Below, piece after piece: positions 1-5,903 of a stretch of DNA of 6,121 bases (position 1 is the stretch's first letter; every line of letters begins with the position of its first letter). A program made the translations under genes and the position numbers. The notes under the pieces are model-generated. The model searched no databases and was not told the origin of the DNA. It saw nothing but the letters and a program-made list of their open reading frames with translations. Where the stretch lies: contig SKUG01000223.1 of assembly GCA_007122215.1 (NCBI GenBank), positions 1 to 6,121 of the forward strand. Direction: 5' to 3'. Source of the stretch: Thermoleophilia bacterium (lineage in GTDB: Bacteria; Actinomycetota; Thermoleophilia; Gaiellales; SKUG01).

Positions 1-1
1 C

Positions 2-811
2 TCGGAGGAGGACCTGCGCCTGCTGGTTGCCGAGTCCGGCGAGGGAGGCATGCTGGACCAGGCCGAGCAGGAGATGCTCCACAACGTCTTCGACTTCGCC
101 GACAAGGACGTCGCTGACGTGATGGTGCCGCGTCCGGATGTGGTTGCACTGCCGGTGGACCAGCCACCGGCGCAGCTCATGGAGACGATCATCGAGCAGC
201 CATACACCCGCTATCCCGTCTACCGGGAGACCCCTGATGACGTGGTCGGGATCCTCCACATCAGGGACCTCTTCAAGGCTGCCGAGCGTGTTGGCAAGGG
301 GCGGATCCGGATGGAGGCGCTCCTGCGGCCCGCGCACGTGGTGCCTGAATCGAAGGGGCTGGCGGGCCTGCTTGCGGACTTCCGGCGCTCCAAGAGCCAC
401 ATGGCGCTGGTGGTCGACGAGTACGGGTCGCTCGCAGGCATCGTCACGCTGGAAGACCTCCTCGAGGAGATCGTCGGTGAGATCGACGACGAGCATGACG
501 TGCCAGAACGAACCCTCGAGCGGATCGGCGATCGCCACCTGCGCGTCGATGGCAAGTACCCGCTCGACGAGCTGGCCGGGGAGCTGGGGGCCGGCTTTGG
601 CAGCAGCGACTACCACACCATCGGCGGCTTCGTGTTCGGGCTGCTCGGCCAGCAGCCGCACGACGGGGACGTCGTACGGCACGGGAACCTGCGCTTCGAG
701 GTGACCGCCACCGACGGTCCCCGGATCGTCACCGTCGACGTGATGCTGCTCGACGGGCAGTCGCCTGTCGTCGGCAGCGACGACGGCAGCGAGACAGCCG
801 ACGTTCCCTAG
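2..811 (+). CDS. CNNM/CorC (HlyC) family protein with CBS pair, 5' partial
   Basis: The open frame enters from the left edge (first whole codon at base 2) and ends at TAG 809-811, giving 269 visible residues. The ATG at 50 is internal: the 16 residues before it (SEEDLRLLVAESGEGG) are the normal lead-in to this region in the family. The visible part holds the membrane-proximal helix (LDQAEQEMLHNVFDF), the DVMVPR motif that opens the first CBS domain, a second CBS domain containing the VVDEYGSLAGIVTLEDLLEEIVGEI signature, and a C-terminal transporter-associated CorC_HlyC domain (LRVDGKYPLDEL to FEVTATDGPRI). The N-terminal DUF21/CNNM membrane domain should lie off the left edge. Family members are membrane proteins linked to magnesium or cobalt efflux or tolerance; CBS pairs usually bind adenine nucleotides. 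The old name 'hemolysin' is not good evidence of haemolysis. Family assignment is sure, transported ion is not. The gene is convergent with the HD-GYP gene, 36 bases away. Confidence 0.93.
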   Translation, partial: SEEDLRLLVAESGEGGMLDQAEQEMLHNVFDFADKDVADVMVPRPDVVALPVDQPPAQLMETIIEQPYTRYPVYRETPDDVVGILHIRDLFKAAERVGKGRIRMEALLRPAHVVPESKGLAGLLADFRRSKSHMALVVDEYGSLAGIVTLEDLLEEIVGEIDDEHDVPERTLERIGDRHLRVDGKYPLDELAGELGAGFGSSDYHTIGGFVFGLLGQQPHDGDVVRHGNLRFEVTATDGPRIVTVDVMLLDGQSPVVGSDDGSETADVP

Positions 812-847
812 GCGCGGACCCGGCGGCGCGACGTCGTCCTGCGTGCC

Positions 848-2626
848 TCAGGCCGCCTCGGCCTCGTCCGCAGGACCTTCACGACGGAACTGGGGGGCAT
901 CCCCGTGCCGCTCCTCCTGGGTCGGCCCCGGGACCGCCGACCCCGAGCGCAGCTCGGCGTGCCATGCGGCAAACGCCTCATCCACCGAATCGGGGGCAGG
1001 AGGCTCGGCCCGATGGGCACGACGCTCGATTCGTGTGCAGGCCTCAGCGTCGTCGAGCATCTCGAGGAACGTCGCGACGATGGCCGGGTCAAACTGCGTG
1101 CCTGCGTTGTCCTCGAGCACCGCGCGCGCAACGTCTGCGCTGCGTCCCTTCCGGTAGGGGCGGTCGGAGGTGATCGCGTGGTACGCATCACAGACGAGGA
1201 TGATGCGGCTGCCCATGGGGATCTCCTCGCCGGCCAGCCCGTCCGGGTAGCCGCGGCCATCCCAGCGCTCGTGCTCGTGGCGGACGATGCCGCGCACGTC
1301 CTGCAGCGATGCCACGGGGCCGATGATCTGCTCGCCCACGATGGTGTGCGCCTTCATCACGCCGAACTCGGCCTCGGTCAATGCGCCGGGCTTGTCGAGG
1401 ATCGAGCGGGGGATGGCGATCTTCCCGATGTCGTGCAGCAGTGCCCCGACCTCGACGTTGCGCAGGTCATCCCCGGCCAGGCCCATGCGCGTTGCCACCT
1501 CGGCAGACCACTCGGCGACGTGCTGGCCGTGCTCCCCCGTGTAGCGATCAGCAGCGAGCAGCGCCTGCTGGAGCGCGGCGATCGTGTGCTCGTAGGCCTC
1601 CTCTGCCGTGTGGAACGCGTCCATGCCCGCGAGCACGGTGGCGGCGTACTCGAGGATGGCGTCCGCGACCTCGCGATCGGGCTCGCTGCTCAGGCAGTCC
1701 CACTCGAACCAGGCCCAGGCGCTCGGCTTCGGGCCACGGCCGGCCCGGATGGGTACCAGCATGGCGTCGATGTCATGCCGTGGCATCCGCCGACCTGCGG
1801 GCATGACGCCATCGTGGACGTCCAGCACCAGTCCTCGTTCGCGACTCGGGTTGGAGCTCGGGTCGCCGGTCTCGGCCAGCCGGTGCCCATGCCTGCCGTA
1901 GAGGGCAACGCGCACGAGGTCCATCTCGTCGTAGAGCGCGACGGCAGCCTCCTGGAAGAGATCTGCTGCAGACCCTGCGGTCGCCAGTCGACGGGCGATG
2001 CGTGGCGGGATGTAGGCGACGTCGGCATCCGCAGCGAGCGGTGGTGTCGCTGCTGGGCGCTGTGACGAGGGAGACGGAGCAGCCTGCACACGCGGCATGG
2101 CCGGCCCCGGTCCCGGCTGGCCTGTGGTGGCAGGCGTGGAATCGCGTCGGCCTGCCGTCAGCGTCCGCGCACGTGCGATCCCGATCCGATGGATGAACAG
2201 CTCCAGCAGCGGCGCCGCCGCGGGGCTCAGGCGCTCGTGTACGATCGCGACGAACGTGCCGGGATCCGGCCCGAAGCCGTGGACCGAGAGCTGGTGGACC
2301 TCGACATCCAGCTCCGGGACGAGGCCTGCCACGAGCATCTCTGTTCGTCCGAGGGGATCCAGCAGGGCTCGCTCCAGCGCCTCGCCGATGAGGGTCACGG
2401 GCACCAGCGGCGCAGCTCCGGCACGCATCGCGCTGGATGCCATGTGGATGGGCTCGAGGGTGTCGCACTGCCAGAGGTCTGCACGCGCAGCACCGAAGAG
2501 CTCGACGATGGCGTCGAGCATCGCAACCGCGACGTCGGGGCCGCCGCGACGCAGTATCCGATCAGCCTCGGCGAGGACAACGCCGGGGTCGTCGGGGGCA
2601 GGGTTGTCTGCTCCCGTGGTGGGCAT
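848..2626 (-). CDS. HD-GYP-type phosphohydrolase with two GAF-like N-terminal regions
   Basis: The product has 592 residues. Residues about 15-158 and 215-340 look like two GAF-like sensor domains (weak call, from alternating helix/strand pattern), joined by a Pro/Ala/Ser-rich linker at 160-200. The HD-GYP domain spans about 345-530: H369, the H398-D399 pair in LLHDIGKIAIP, the HEHERWDGRGYP motif with G459-Y460-P461, and D480 followed by TSDRPYR. HD-GYP enzymes typically hydrolyse cyclic di-GMP. Two positions depart from the classical consensus: HHE reads EHE (451-453), and DxxDALTS reads DAYHAITS (480-487), so the substrate is uncertain. No membrane segment or signal peptide is seen, so it is probably cytoplasmic. 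The open frame continues upstream to 3193, but that part overlaps the signal peptide and body of the divergent gene. ATG 2626 is preferred because it sits at the start of recognisable domain sequence and follows a run of seven G. The tail after about 530 is charged, Pro/Ala-rich and probably disordered. Confidence 0.9.
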   Translation of the reverse strand: MPTTGADNPAPDDPGVVLAEADRILRRGGPDVAVAMLDAIVELFGAARADLWQCDTLEPIHMASSAMRAGAAPLVPVTLIGEALERALLDPLGRTEMLVAGLVPELDVEVHQLSVHGFGPDPGTFVAIVHERLSPAAAPLLELFIHRIGIARARTLTAGRRDSTPATTGQPGPGPAMPRVQAAPSPSSQRPAATPPLAADADVAYIPPRIARRLATAGSAADLFQEAAVALYDEMDLVRVALYGRHGHRLAETGDPSSNPSRERGLVLDVHDGVMPAGRRMPRHDIDAMLVPIRAGRGPKPSAWAWFEWDCLSSEPDREVADAILEYAATVLAGMDAFHTAEEAYEHTIAALQQALLAADRYTGEHGQHVAEWSAEVATRMGLAGDDLRNVEVGALLHDIGKIAIPRSILDKPGALTEAEFGVMKAHTIVGEQIIGPVASLQDVRGIVRHEHERWDGRGYPDGLAGEEIPMGSRIILVCDAYHAITSDRPYRKGRSADVARAVLEDNAGTQFDPAIVATFLEMLDDAEACTRIERRAHRAEPPAPDSVDEAFAAWHAELRSGSAVPGPTQEERHGDAPQFRREGPADEAEAA

Positions 2627-2794
2627 GACCCCCCCATCGGCAGCCGGCTGGGGAAACTGTAGCCCTTCTTTGCCAACGGCACCGTCGCGCGGGCACGTGT
2701 GGGCGCGCAGGTACCGGTTCCCGGCGGGGCGTCCGGCCCGGGCGATGTGCAACTGGCACTCATGCTTTTGGCCACTGCTGCCGATACGGAACCC
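2627..2794. promoter_or_regulatory. Divergent intergenic region between HD-GYP gene and surface-protein cluster
   Basis: These 168 bases separate two divergent starts and must carry promoters for both directions unless the plus-strand gene starts further upstream. The composition is locally less GC-rich (an AT-richer patch at about 2654-2675, and codons such as ctt, ttg, act and gaa in the extended plus-strand frame at 2762-2794), unlike the coding DNA on either side. On the minus strand, TACAGT (complement of 2656-2661) fits a -10 element 29 bases before the HD-GYP start, but no convincing -35 box lies 16-18 bases upstream. No clear plus-strand promoter was found. A palindrome CACGTG lies within 2691-2701. 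The region also carries the 9-bp inverted repeat described separately. The promoter assignments are guesses. Confidence 0.45.
2636..2785. repeat. Perfect 9-bp inverted repeat with widely spaced arms
   Basis: ATCGGCAGC at 2636-2644 is the exact reverse complement of GCTGCCGAT at 2777-2785. On the minus strand the later arm ends directly against the run of seven G (2629-2635) that precedes the HD-GYP start codon. If this region is transcribed leftwards from beyond 2785, the arms could close a structured leader of about 150 nt and affect ribosome access. As DNA they could instead be paired half-sites. Smaller hairpins are possible inside it (for example GTGC-CAGTT-GCAC on the minus strand). It could also be chance: a 9-bp match in GC-rich DNA over this distance is not rare. 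Confidence 0.4.
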
Positions 2795-3481
2795 GTGCAC
2801 GCAGGAGTAGCCCATAGTCCCCCGCCTCGAACGCGACGCCCGAAGGTCGGTGCGGCCGTGCTCGCCGCAGCGTGGCTGTCGGTCGCCGTCGCTGCGGCAT
2901 GGCAGCTGACGACCACGTCCCTCGGCGCCTCCGACCAGCGCGACCACGGGGTCGGCGTGGTGGTCGACGATGCCGTCGCGGTGGCGCCCTCCCTGCGCCG
3001 CGGCCAGGTGATGACCGAGATGCCGATCATCCGGCGGCCCGGCCAGGTGCGCACCACCGAGTCGGCCGGCTGGCGGGTCACGTCGACGTGGACGCCGGGC
3101 TACGACATGTTCCTGCGTGCGAGCTCGAACCCCGCGCTGCGCGGGAGCAACGCACGCGACGGCCGCTCGGCCCCCAGCACGTTTGCCAACCACCGGGTCA
3201 ACGGCTGTCCCTGCCCATGGACCGTGTCCGGTGCCGATCGAGGCGTATTCGGGTACACGATGACCGGTAGCGCTTCATTCGTCGATCGGAACACGTGGGG
3301 AACATCCAGCAATCGCAGGTGGCGTGGCATGACCACCACGCCCTACCGCGTGGCCGGGGCCGGGAGCCCGGGCTCCTGGGACTTCTCCCTGCTGTTCCGC
3401 TCCGAGCTGCCGCCGGGCCTCACCCAGCCAGCGGGCAGCTACCGCGCGAACATGGTGCTCTCGTTCGTGCCACGATCCTGA
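2795..3481 (+). CDS. Secreted protein A1, NRRWRG-motif family (cluster gene 1)
   Basis: Not a family I can name. From GTG 2795 the product has 228 residues: a basic n-region (RTRRPK, 12-17), a hydrophobic stretch (about 18-36) acting as signal peptide or N-terminal anchor, then a beta-rich, Gly/Ser/Thr-rich body ending in a strand (SYRANMVLSFV). It shares a pattern with the third cluster gene: S-T-W ... GY-x-M-x-L ... S-N-P-A-L early, P-W-T-V at 141-144, FGY at 152-154, N-R-R-W-R-G at 173-178. A CPC motif (138-140) could form a disulfide or bind metal. The WxL-domain idea was considered because the neighbours are DUF916-like, but the usual paired WxL motifs are not clear. The start is uncertain: ATG 2762 and GTG 2699 are also in frame, but the DNA there has poor GC3 and no Shine-Dalgarno; 2795 has only a weak CGGA five bases upstream. 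It is probably exported and a partner of the next gene's product. Confidence 0.75.
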   Translation: MHAGVAHSPPPRTRRPKVGAAVLAAAWLSVAVAAAWQLTTTSLGASDQRDHGVGVVVDDAVAVAPSLRRGQVMTEMPIIRRPGQVRTTESAGWRVTSTWTPGYDMFLRASSNPALRGSNARDGRSAPSTFANHRVNGCPCPWTVSGADRGVFGYTMTGSASFVDRNTWGTSSNRRWRGMTTTPYRVAGAGSPGSWDFSLLFRSELPPGLTQPAGSYRANMVLSFVPRS

Positions 3482-3486
3482 CGCTG

Positions 3487-4356
3487 GTGGCCGTGGCAGT
3501 GCTGGTCGCTGCAGGTCCGGTCGCCTCGGCAGCGACGATAGCCGAGGGCGAGGGTGATGGGTACGTGATCAGCCCCGTGGCGATCGAGGCGACGCTCGAG
3601 CCTGGCGGCGAGCGGACGGAGCGGATCCGCATCCGCAACCTCGAGGATGCACCCCTGGAGTTCACGGTGACCGCGTCCGGCGCAGCTCCCGACGGGCGGG
3701 TCGGTGGCGGCCTGTTCCCGGTCAGCGAGCAGGATGGCGTCGTCGATGCGGGCGCATGGGTCGAGCCGATGGTCGATCGGGTGACCATCCCGCCACGGAC
3801 CGTCTCGTGGATCGAGGTGCGCATCGCACCCCCTGCGAACGCGACCCCCGGTGGCCACTACGCCGCGGTTGGCATCGACCTCGTCCCGGTCGAGGAGGGC
3901 AGCGCCGGCCTCACGGTCGGTGCCTGGGTCCTGCTGCTGCTGACCATCGAGGGCGAGGTCGTGTCGGATGCCGTCGCCCGGCTGGAGCCCACGCGGCGGC
4001 TGTCGATCGGTGGACCTCCGCAGTGGCGGCTGCTGGTCGAGAACCGTGGCAACGTCCACCAGCCGGTGCAGGGCGTGGTGGAGGTGGCGGTTCGTCCCGG
4101 CGGAGTCCGCGAGCTGGAGGTCGCGCGCCAGTGGGCATTTCCCGGGCAGGAGCGCGTGTTCGAGGTCGGCTCGGGGGGTGAGGCGCGTCCGCTGCCCCGG
4201 CGGATTCGCGCATCGTATGCCTCCCGGGACGGCAGCCTCGAGGCAGGCCCCGCCACCGCCTGGGTGATCCCGTGGTGGTCGATCCTGTTCCTCGGTGCGC
4301 TGGTCGTGACGACCATCGTGACCGGGACTAAGTATTTCCGGGGTTCCTGCCGATAG
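3487..4356 (+). CDS. Membrane-anchored DUF916-like (WxL-interacting-type) protein B1
   Basis: Numbered from GTG 3487 (289 residues). A hydrophobic export signal ending near ASAAT is followed by a first beta-sandwich region opening with GYVISPVAIEATLEPG, containing the PANATPGGHYAAVGIDL motif (116-132) and the hydrophobic strand VGAWVLLLLTIEGEV. A second beta domain (about 165-255) is followed by one membrane helix (about 259-280) and a short basic tail (KYFRGSCR). This order matches DUF916 / WxL-interacting proteins, which use an N-terminal peptidoglycan-binding and a second host-binding domain outside a membrane anchor; only the general architecture and sequence pattern support it here. The start is problematic: GTG 3487 leaves no basic n-region, while the frame reads VRATILTLVAVAVLVAAG through the end of the previous gene without a usual start codon nearby (see findings). 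In-frame GTG 3319 and 3295 are far upstream inside gene A1. The stop TAG is shared with the next gene's Shine-Dalgarno. Confidence 0.83.
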   Translation: MAVAVLVAAGPVASAATIAEGEGDGYVISPVAIEATLEPGGERTERIRIRNLEDAPLEFTVTASGAAPDGRVGGGLFPVSEQDGVVDAGAWVEPMVDRVTIPPRTVSWIEVRIAPPANATPGGHYAAVGIDLVPVEEGSAGLTVGAWVLLLLTIEGEVVSDAVARLEPTRRLSIGGPPQWRLLVENRGNVHQPVQGVVEVAVRPGGVRELEVARQWAFPGQERVFEVGSGGEARPLPRRIRASYASRDGSLEAGPATAWVIPWWSILFLGALVVTTIVTGTKYFRGSCR

Positions 4357-4359
4357 GAG
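4355..4359 (+). promoter_or_regulatory. Ribosome binding site AGGAG for secreted protein A2
   Basis: AGGAG lies five bases before ATG 4365 and decides that start over the in-frame GTG 4359, which overlaps the site itself. Its first two bases are the last two of the TAG stop of the upstream gene, so termination and re-initiation are physically coupled. Confidence 0.75.
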
Positions 4360-4364
4360 TGGGG

Positions 4365-4967
4365 ATGGTCCACCCACGCCCTCGCATACGCGCAGCCGAC
4401 GTGCTCGTCGTGGCAGTCTCGATGGCGCTCTGCCTCGCGCCGCTGGGCATCCACGCCATGGCGGCCCCCAGCTCGACGCTCGACCAGCCGCTGTCCGCAA
4501 CCCAGGAGGTGGCCGCGAGCGTCGGGATCGGTCGTCCGGTCACCGGCAGCTTCACCCCCTCCTCGTCGGGCATGTCCACCGGGCAGGTCACCTGGGATGC
4601 GTGGGCAACGAGCAACGGCGGGTTCAAGCTCACCGTCCACACCAACCGTGAGCCCGCGATGCAGTCATCGTCGGGAGCGGTCACCGTCGACGACCAGGGT
4701 GCAACACCCTCGGCATGGTCGGTGCCAGCCGGGCAGCGACGCTTCGGGTTCTCGGTGAGGGGCGAGCACGCCCTTGCGGCGTACCAGGGCGGAAACCGCT
4801 GGCGCGGGTTCCAGGGGGCTCGTCCGATCGAGGCATCCCGACGTCGAGGTGGGGCTGCGGCCCAGACCAGGACCACCATCCGACTGCGCAGCGAGATGCG
4901 CTCTGCCCTGCCATCGGGCACGAGGGTCTCGGCCCACGTCGTCGGCACCGTCACGGAGAACCTCTGA
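4365..4967 (+). CDS. Secreted protein A2, NRWRG-motif family (cluster gene 3)
   Basis: The product has 200 residues. A basic start (HPRPRIR) and a hydrophobic segment (about 11-30) form a signal peptide, probably cleaved near HAMA-AP (33/34). Cys23 is not in a proper lipobox, so a lipoprotein is unlikely. The mature part is Ser/Thr/Gly-rich and predicted mostly beta. It resembles the first cluster gene in order and spacing of motifs: T-W-D-A-W ... GGF-K-L-T-V ... N-x-x-P-A-M, then W-S-V (118-120), FGF (127-129), N-R-W-R-G (144-148), and a final strand (RVSAHVVGTV). No named family is recognised. It lacks the CPC motif of its paralog and is shorter. Its position between two DUF916-like membrane proteins suggests it is a displayed surface or matrix component held by one of them. 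It lies eight bases after the previous gene, and its TGA overlaps the next ATG (TGATG), so cotranslation is likely. Confidence 0.84.
   Translation: MVHPRPRIRAADVLVVAVSMALCLAPLGIHAMAAPSSTLDQPLSATQEVAASVGIGRPVTGSFTPSSSGMSTGQVTWDAWATSNGGFKLTVHTNREPAMQSSSGAVTVDDQGATPSAWSVPAGQRRFGFSVRGEHALAAYQGGNRWRGFQGARPIEASRRRGGAAAQTRTTIRLRSEMRSALPSGTRVSAHVVGTVTENL
4955..4958 (+). promoter_or_regulatory. Ribosome binding site GGAG for protein B2
   Basis: GGAG, eight bases before ATG 4967 and inside the last codons of the upstream gene, supports that start over longer in-frame options that reach back to 4715. Confidence 0.65.
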
Positions 4968-5899
4968 TGGGTCGGCATCCACTCCTGCTGCCGGCGCTGC
5001 TGCTCGCGGGCATGCTTGCCCTTCCGCCGCTGCTGCCATCGGCGGCGCATGCCGACCAGGGCGGGTTCATGGTCAGCCCCTCCCGGCTCGACGTCGACGT
5101 GCGCCCGGGCTCGGCCACCCAGCGCGTGGTCTCCGTGCAGAACACCCAGAACCGGACGATGCGCTTCGTGCCCTCGGTCGTTGACTTCACCGGCTCGGCC
5201 AGCGACCCGCTGGCGTCCCCGGTGCTGCTCGACGGCCGCGTCGACAGCCCCATCTCGGGGTCCGGATGGCTGTCGGCCCCGAGATCTGGTTTCCAGCTGG
5301 CCCCTGGACAGACCCGCAACCTCACGGTCACCATCCGGGCACCTGCCGGCGCCACCGGTGCCCGCTATGCCGCCCTGGTGGTCACGGGCCAGCGTCAGGA
5401 CGTGTCGCCGAGCCTGAGCGTGCAGAGCCGCGTGGCGTCGCTGTTCCTGCTGAACGCGGGTGGAGTCGGCCCACCCGAGCTGGTCTTCGAGAGCGTCTTC
5501 GTGAACGAGGGTGGCAACACCGTCATCGACTACTTCAACGACGGTGCGGTCGATGCCACGCCCGATGCCACCATGCGCTTCGAGAACCCGATCACCGGAG
5601 AGACCATCGACGAGCGCAGCGGTGAGTGCTCAACGGCGCTTCCCGGAGCCATGGGACGGTGCGTCATCGAGGGCGAGGGACCGGTCGGTGGTGGCCTGCT
5701 GGACCAGGTCTATCGTGGCGAGGTTGCGCTCTCCAACGGCGGGCGGGAGTTCACCCAGGCCATGCCCGTCCAGGTTGCCGGTGGGATCAAGTCGCTGCTG
5801 CTCCCGCTGGCAGGCATCGGGCTCTTTGCGGGCTACTTCGTGTTCCTTCGTCGGCGCGGCAGCGAGGACGAGGACGAGGAGCTGATGCTCGCCGACTGA
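4967..5899 (+). CDS. Membrane-anchored DUF916-like protein B2 with acidic cytoplasmic tail
   Basis: The product has 310 residues. A signal peptide (HPLLLPALLLAGMLALPPLL) is probably cleaved after AHA at 29. The mature protein opens with GGFMVSPSRLDVDVRPGSA, a first beta-sandwich region of the DUF916 kind, with W101, LAPGQTRNLTVTI and the PAGATGARYAAL motif (126-137) that lines up with PANATPGGHYAAV in B1. A second beta region covers about 150-270 and holds the only two cysteines (C221, C232), well placed for a disulfide. One membrane helix (about 272-294) follows, then RRR and a strongly acidic tail (SEDEDEELMLAD) predicted inside the cell. Ig-like pilus chaperones share a distantly similar opening, but they lack a membrane anchor. 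ATG 4967 overlaps the upstream stop by one base, making this the last gene of a tight unit. Role inferred: outer-face anchor or peptidoglycan-associated partner of A1 and A2. Confidence 0.87.
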   Translation: MGRHPLLLPALLLAGMLALPPLLPSAAHADQGGFMVSPSRLDVDVRPGSATQRVVSVQNTQNRTMRFVPSVVDFTGSASDPLASPVLLDGRVDSPISGSGWLSAPRSGFQLAPGQTRNLTVTIRAPAGATGARYAALVVTGQRQDVSPSLSVQSRVASLFLLNAGGVGPPELVFESVFVNEGGNTVIDYFNDGAVDATPDATMRFENPITGETIDERSGECSTALPGAMGRCVIEGEGPVGGGLLDQVYRGEVALSNGGREFTQAMPVQVAGGIKSLLLPLAGIGLFAGYFVFLRRRGSEDEDEELMLAD

Positions 5900-5903
5900 G
5901 TCG

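Noticed and set aside
812..865. Bidirectional terminator between the convergent genes at 811/848
   Set aside because: Only a 5-bp AGGCC/GGCCT stem at 850-864 inside coding sequence was found, with no T-run; too weak to call.
905..2065. Long plus-strand open frame inside the HD-GYP gene
   Set aside because: It is an antisense shadow of the HD-GYP coding region, with no recognisable domain; the opposite strand has clear HD-GYP motifs.
2650..2790. Cobalamin riboswitch on the plus strand (ACTGTA and GCCACTG present)
   Set aside because: The spacing between the two elements is too long, and the B12 box and other conserved parts are missing.
2627..3193. N-terminal extension of the HD-GYP frame on the minus strand up to 3193
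   Set aside because: The extra 189 residues have no domain-like sequence, lie opposite the well-supported signal peptide and body of gene A1, and pass through the intergenic region.
3440..3490. Programmed ribosomal frameshift fusing A1 to B1
   Set aside because: No slippery heptamer is present near the A1 stop, and B1 starts with its own signal-peptide-like sequence.
4431..4436. Lipoprotein lipobox at Cys23 of protein A2
   Set aside because: The preceding residues are M-A-L rather than a small residue at -1, and a normal signal peptidase I site (AMA) lies downstream.
3439..4640. Long minus-strand open frames opposite the surface cluster
   Set aside because: They are Arg/Pro/Gly-rich shadows typical of GC-rich DNA, while the plus strand shows signal peptides, membrane helices and paralogous motifs.
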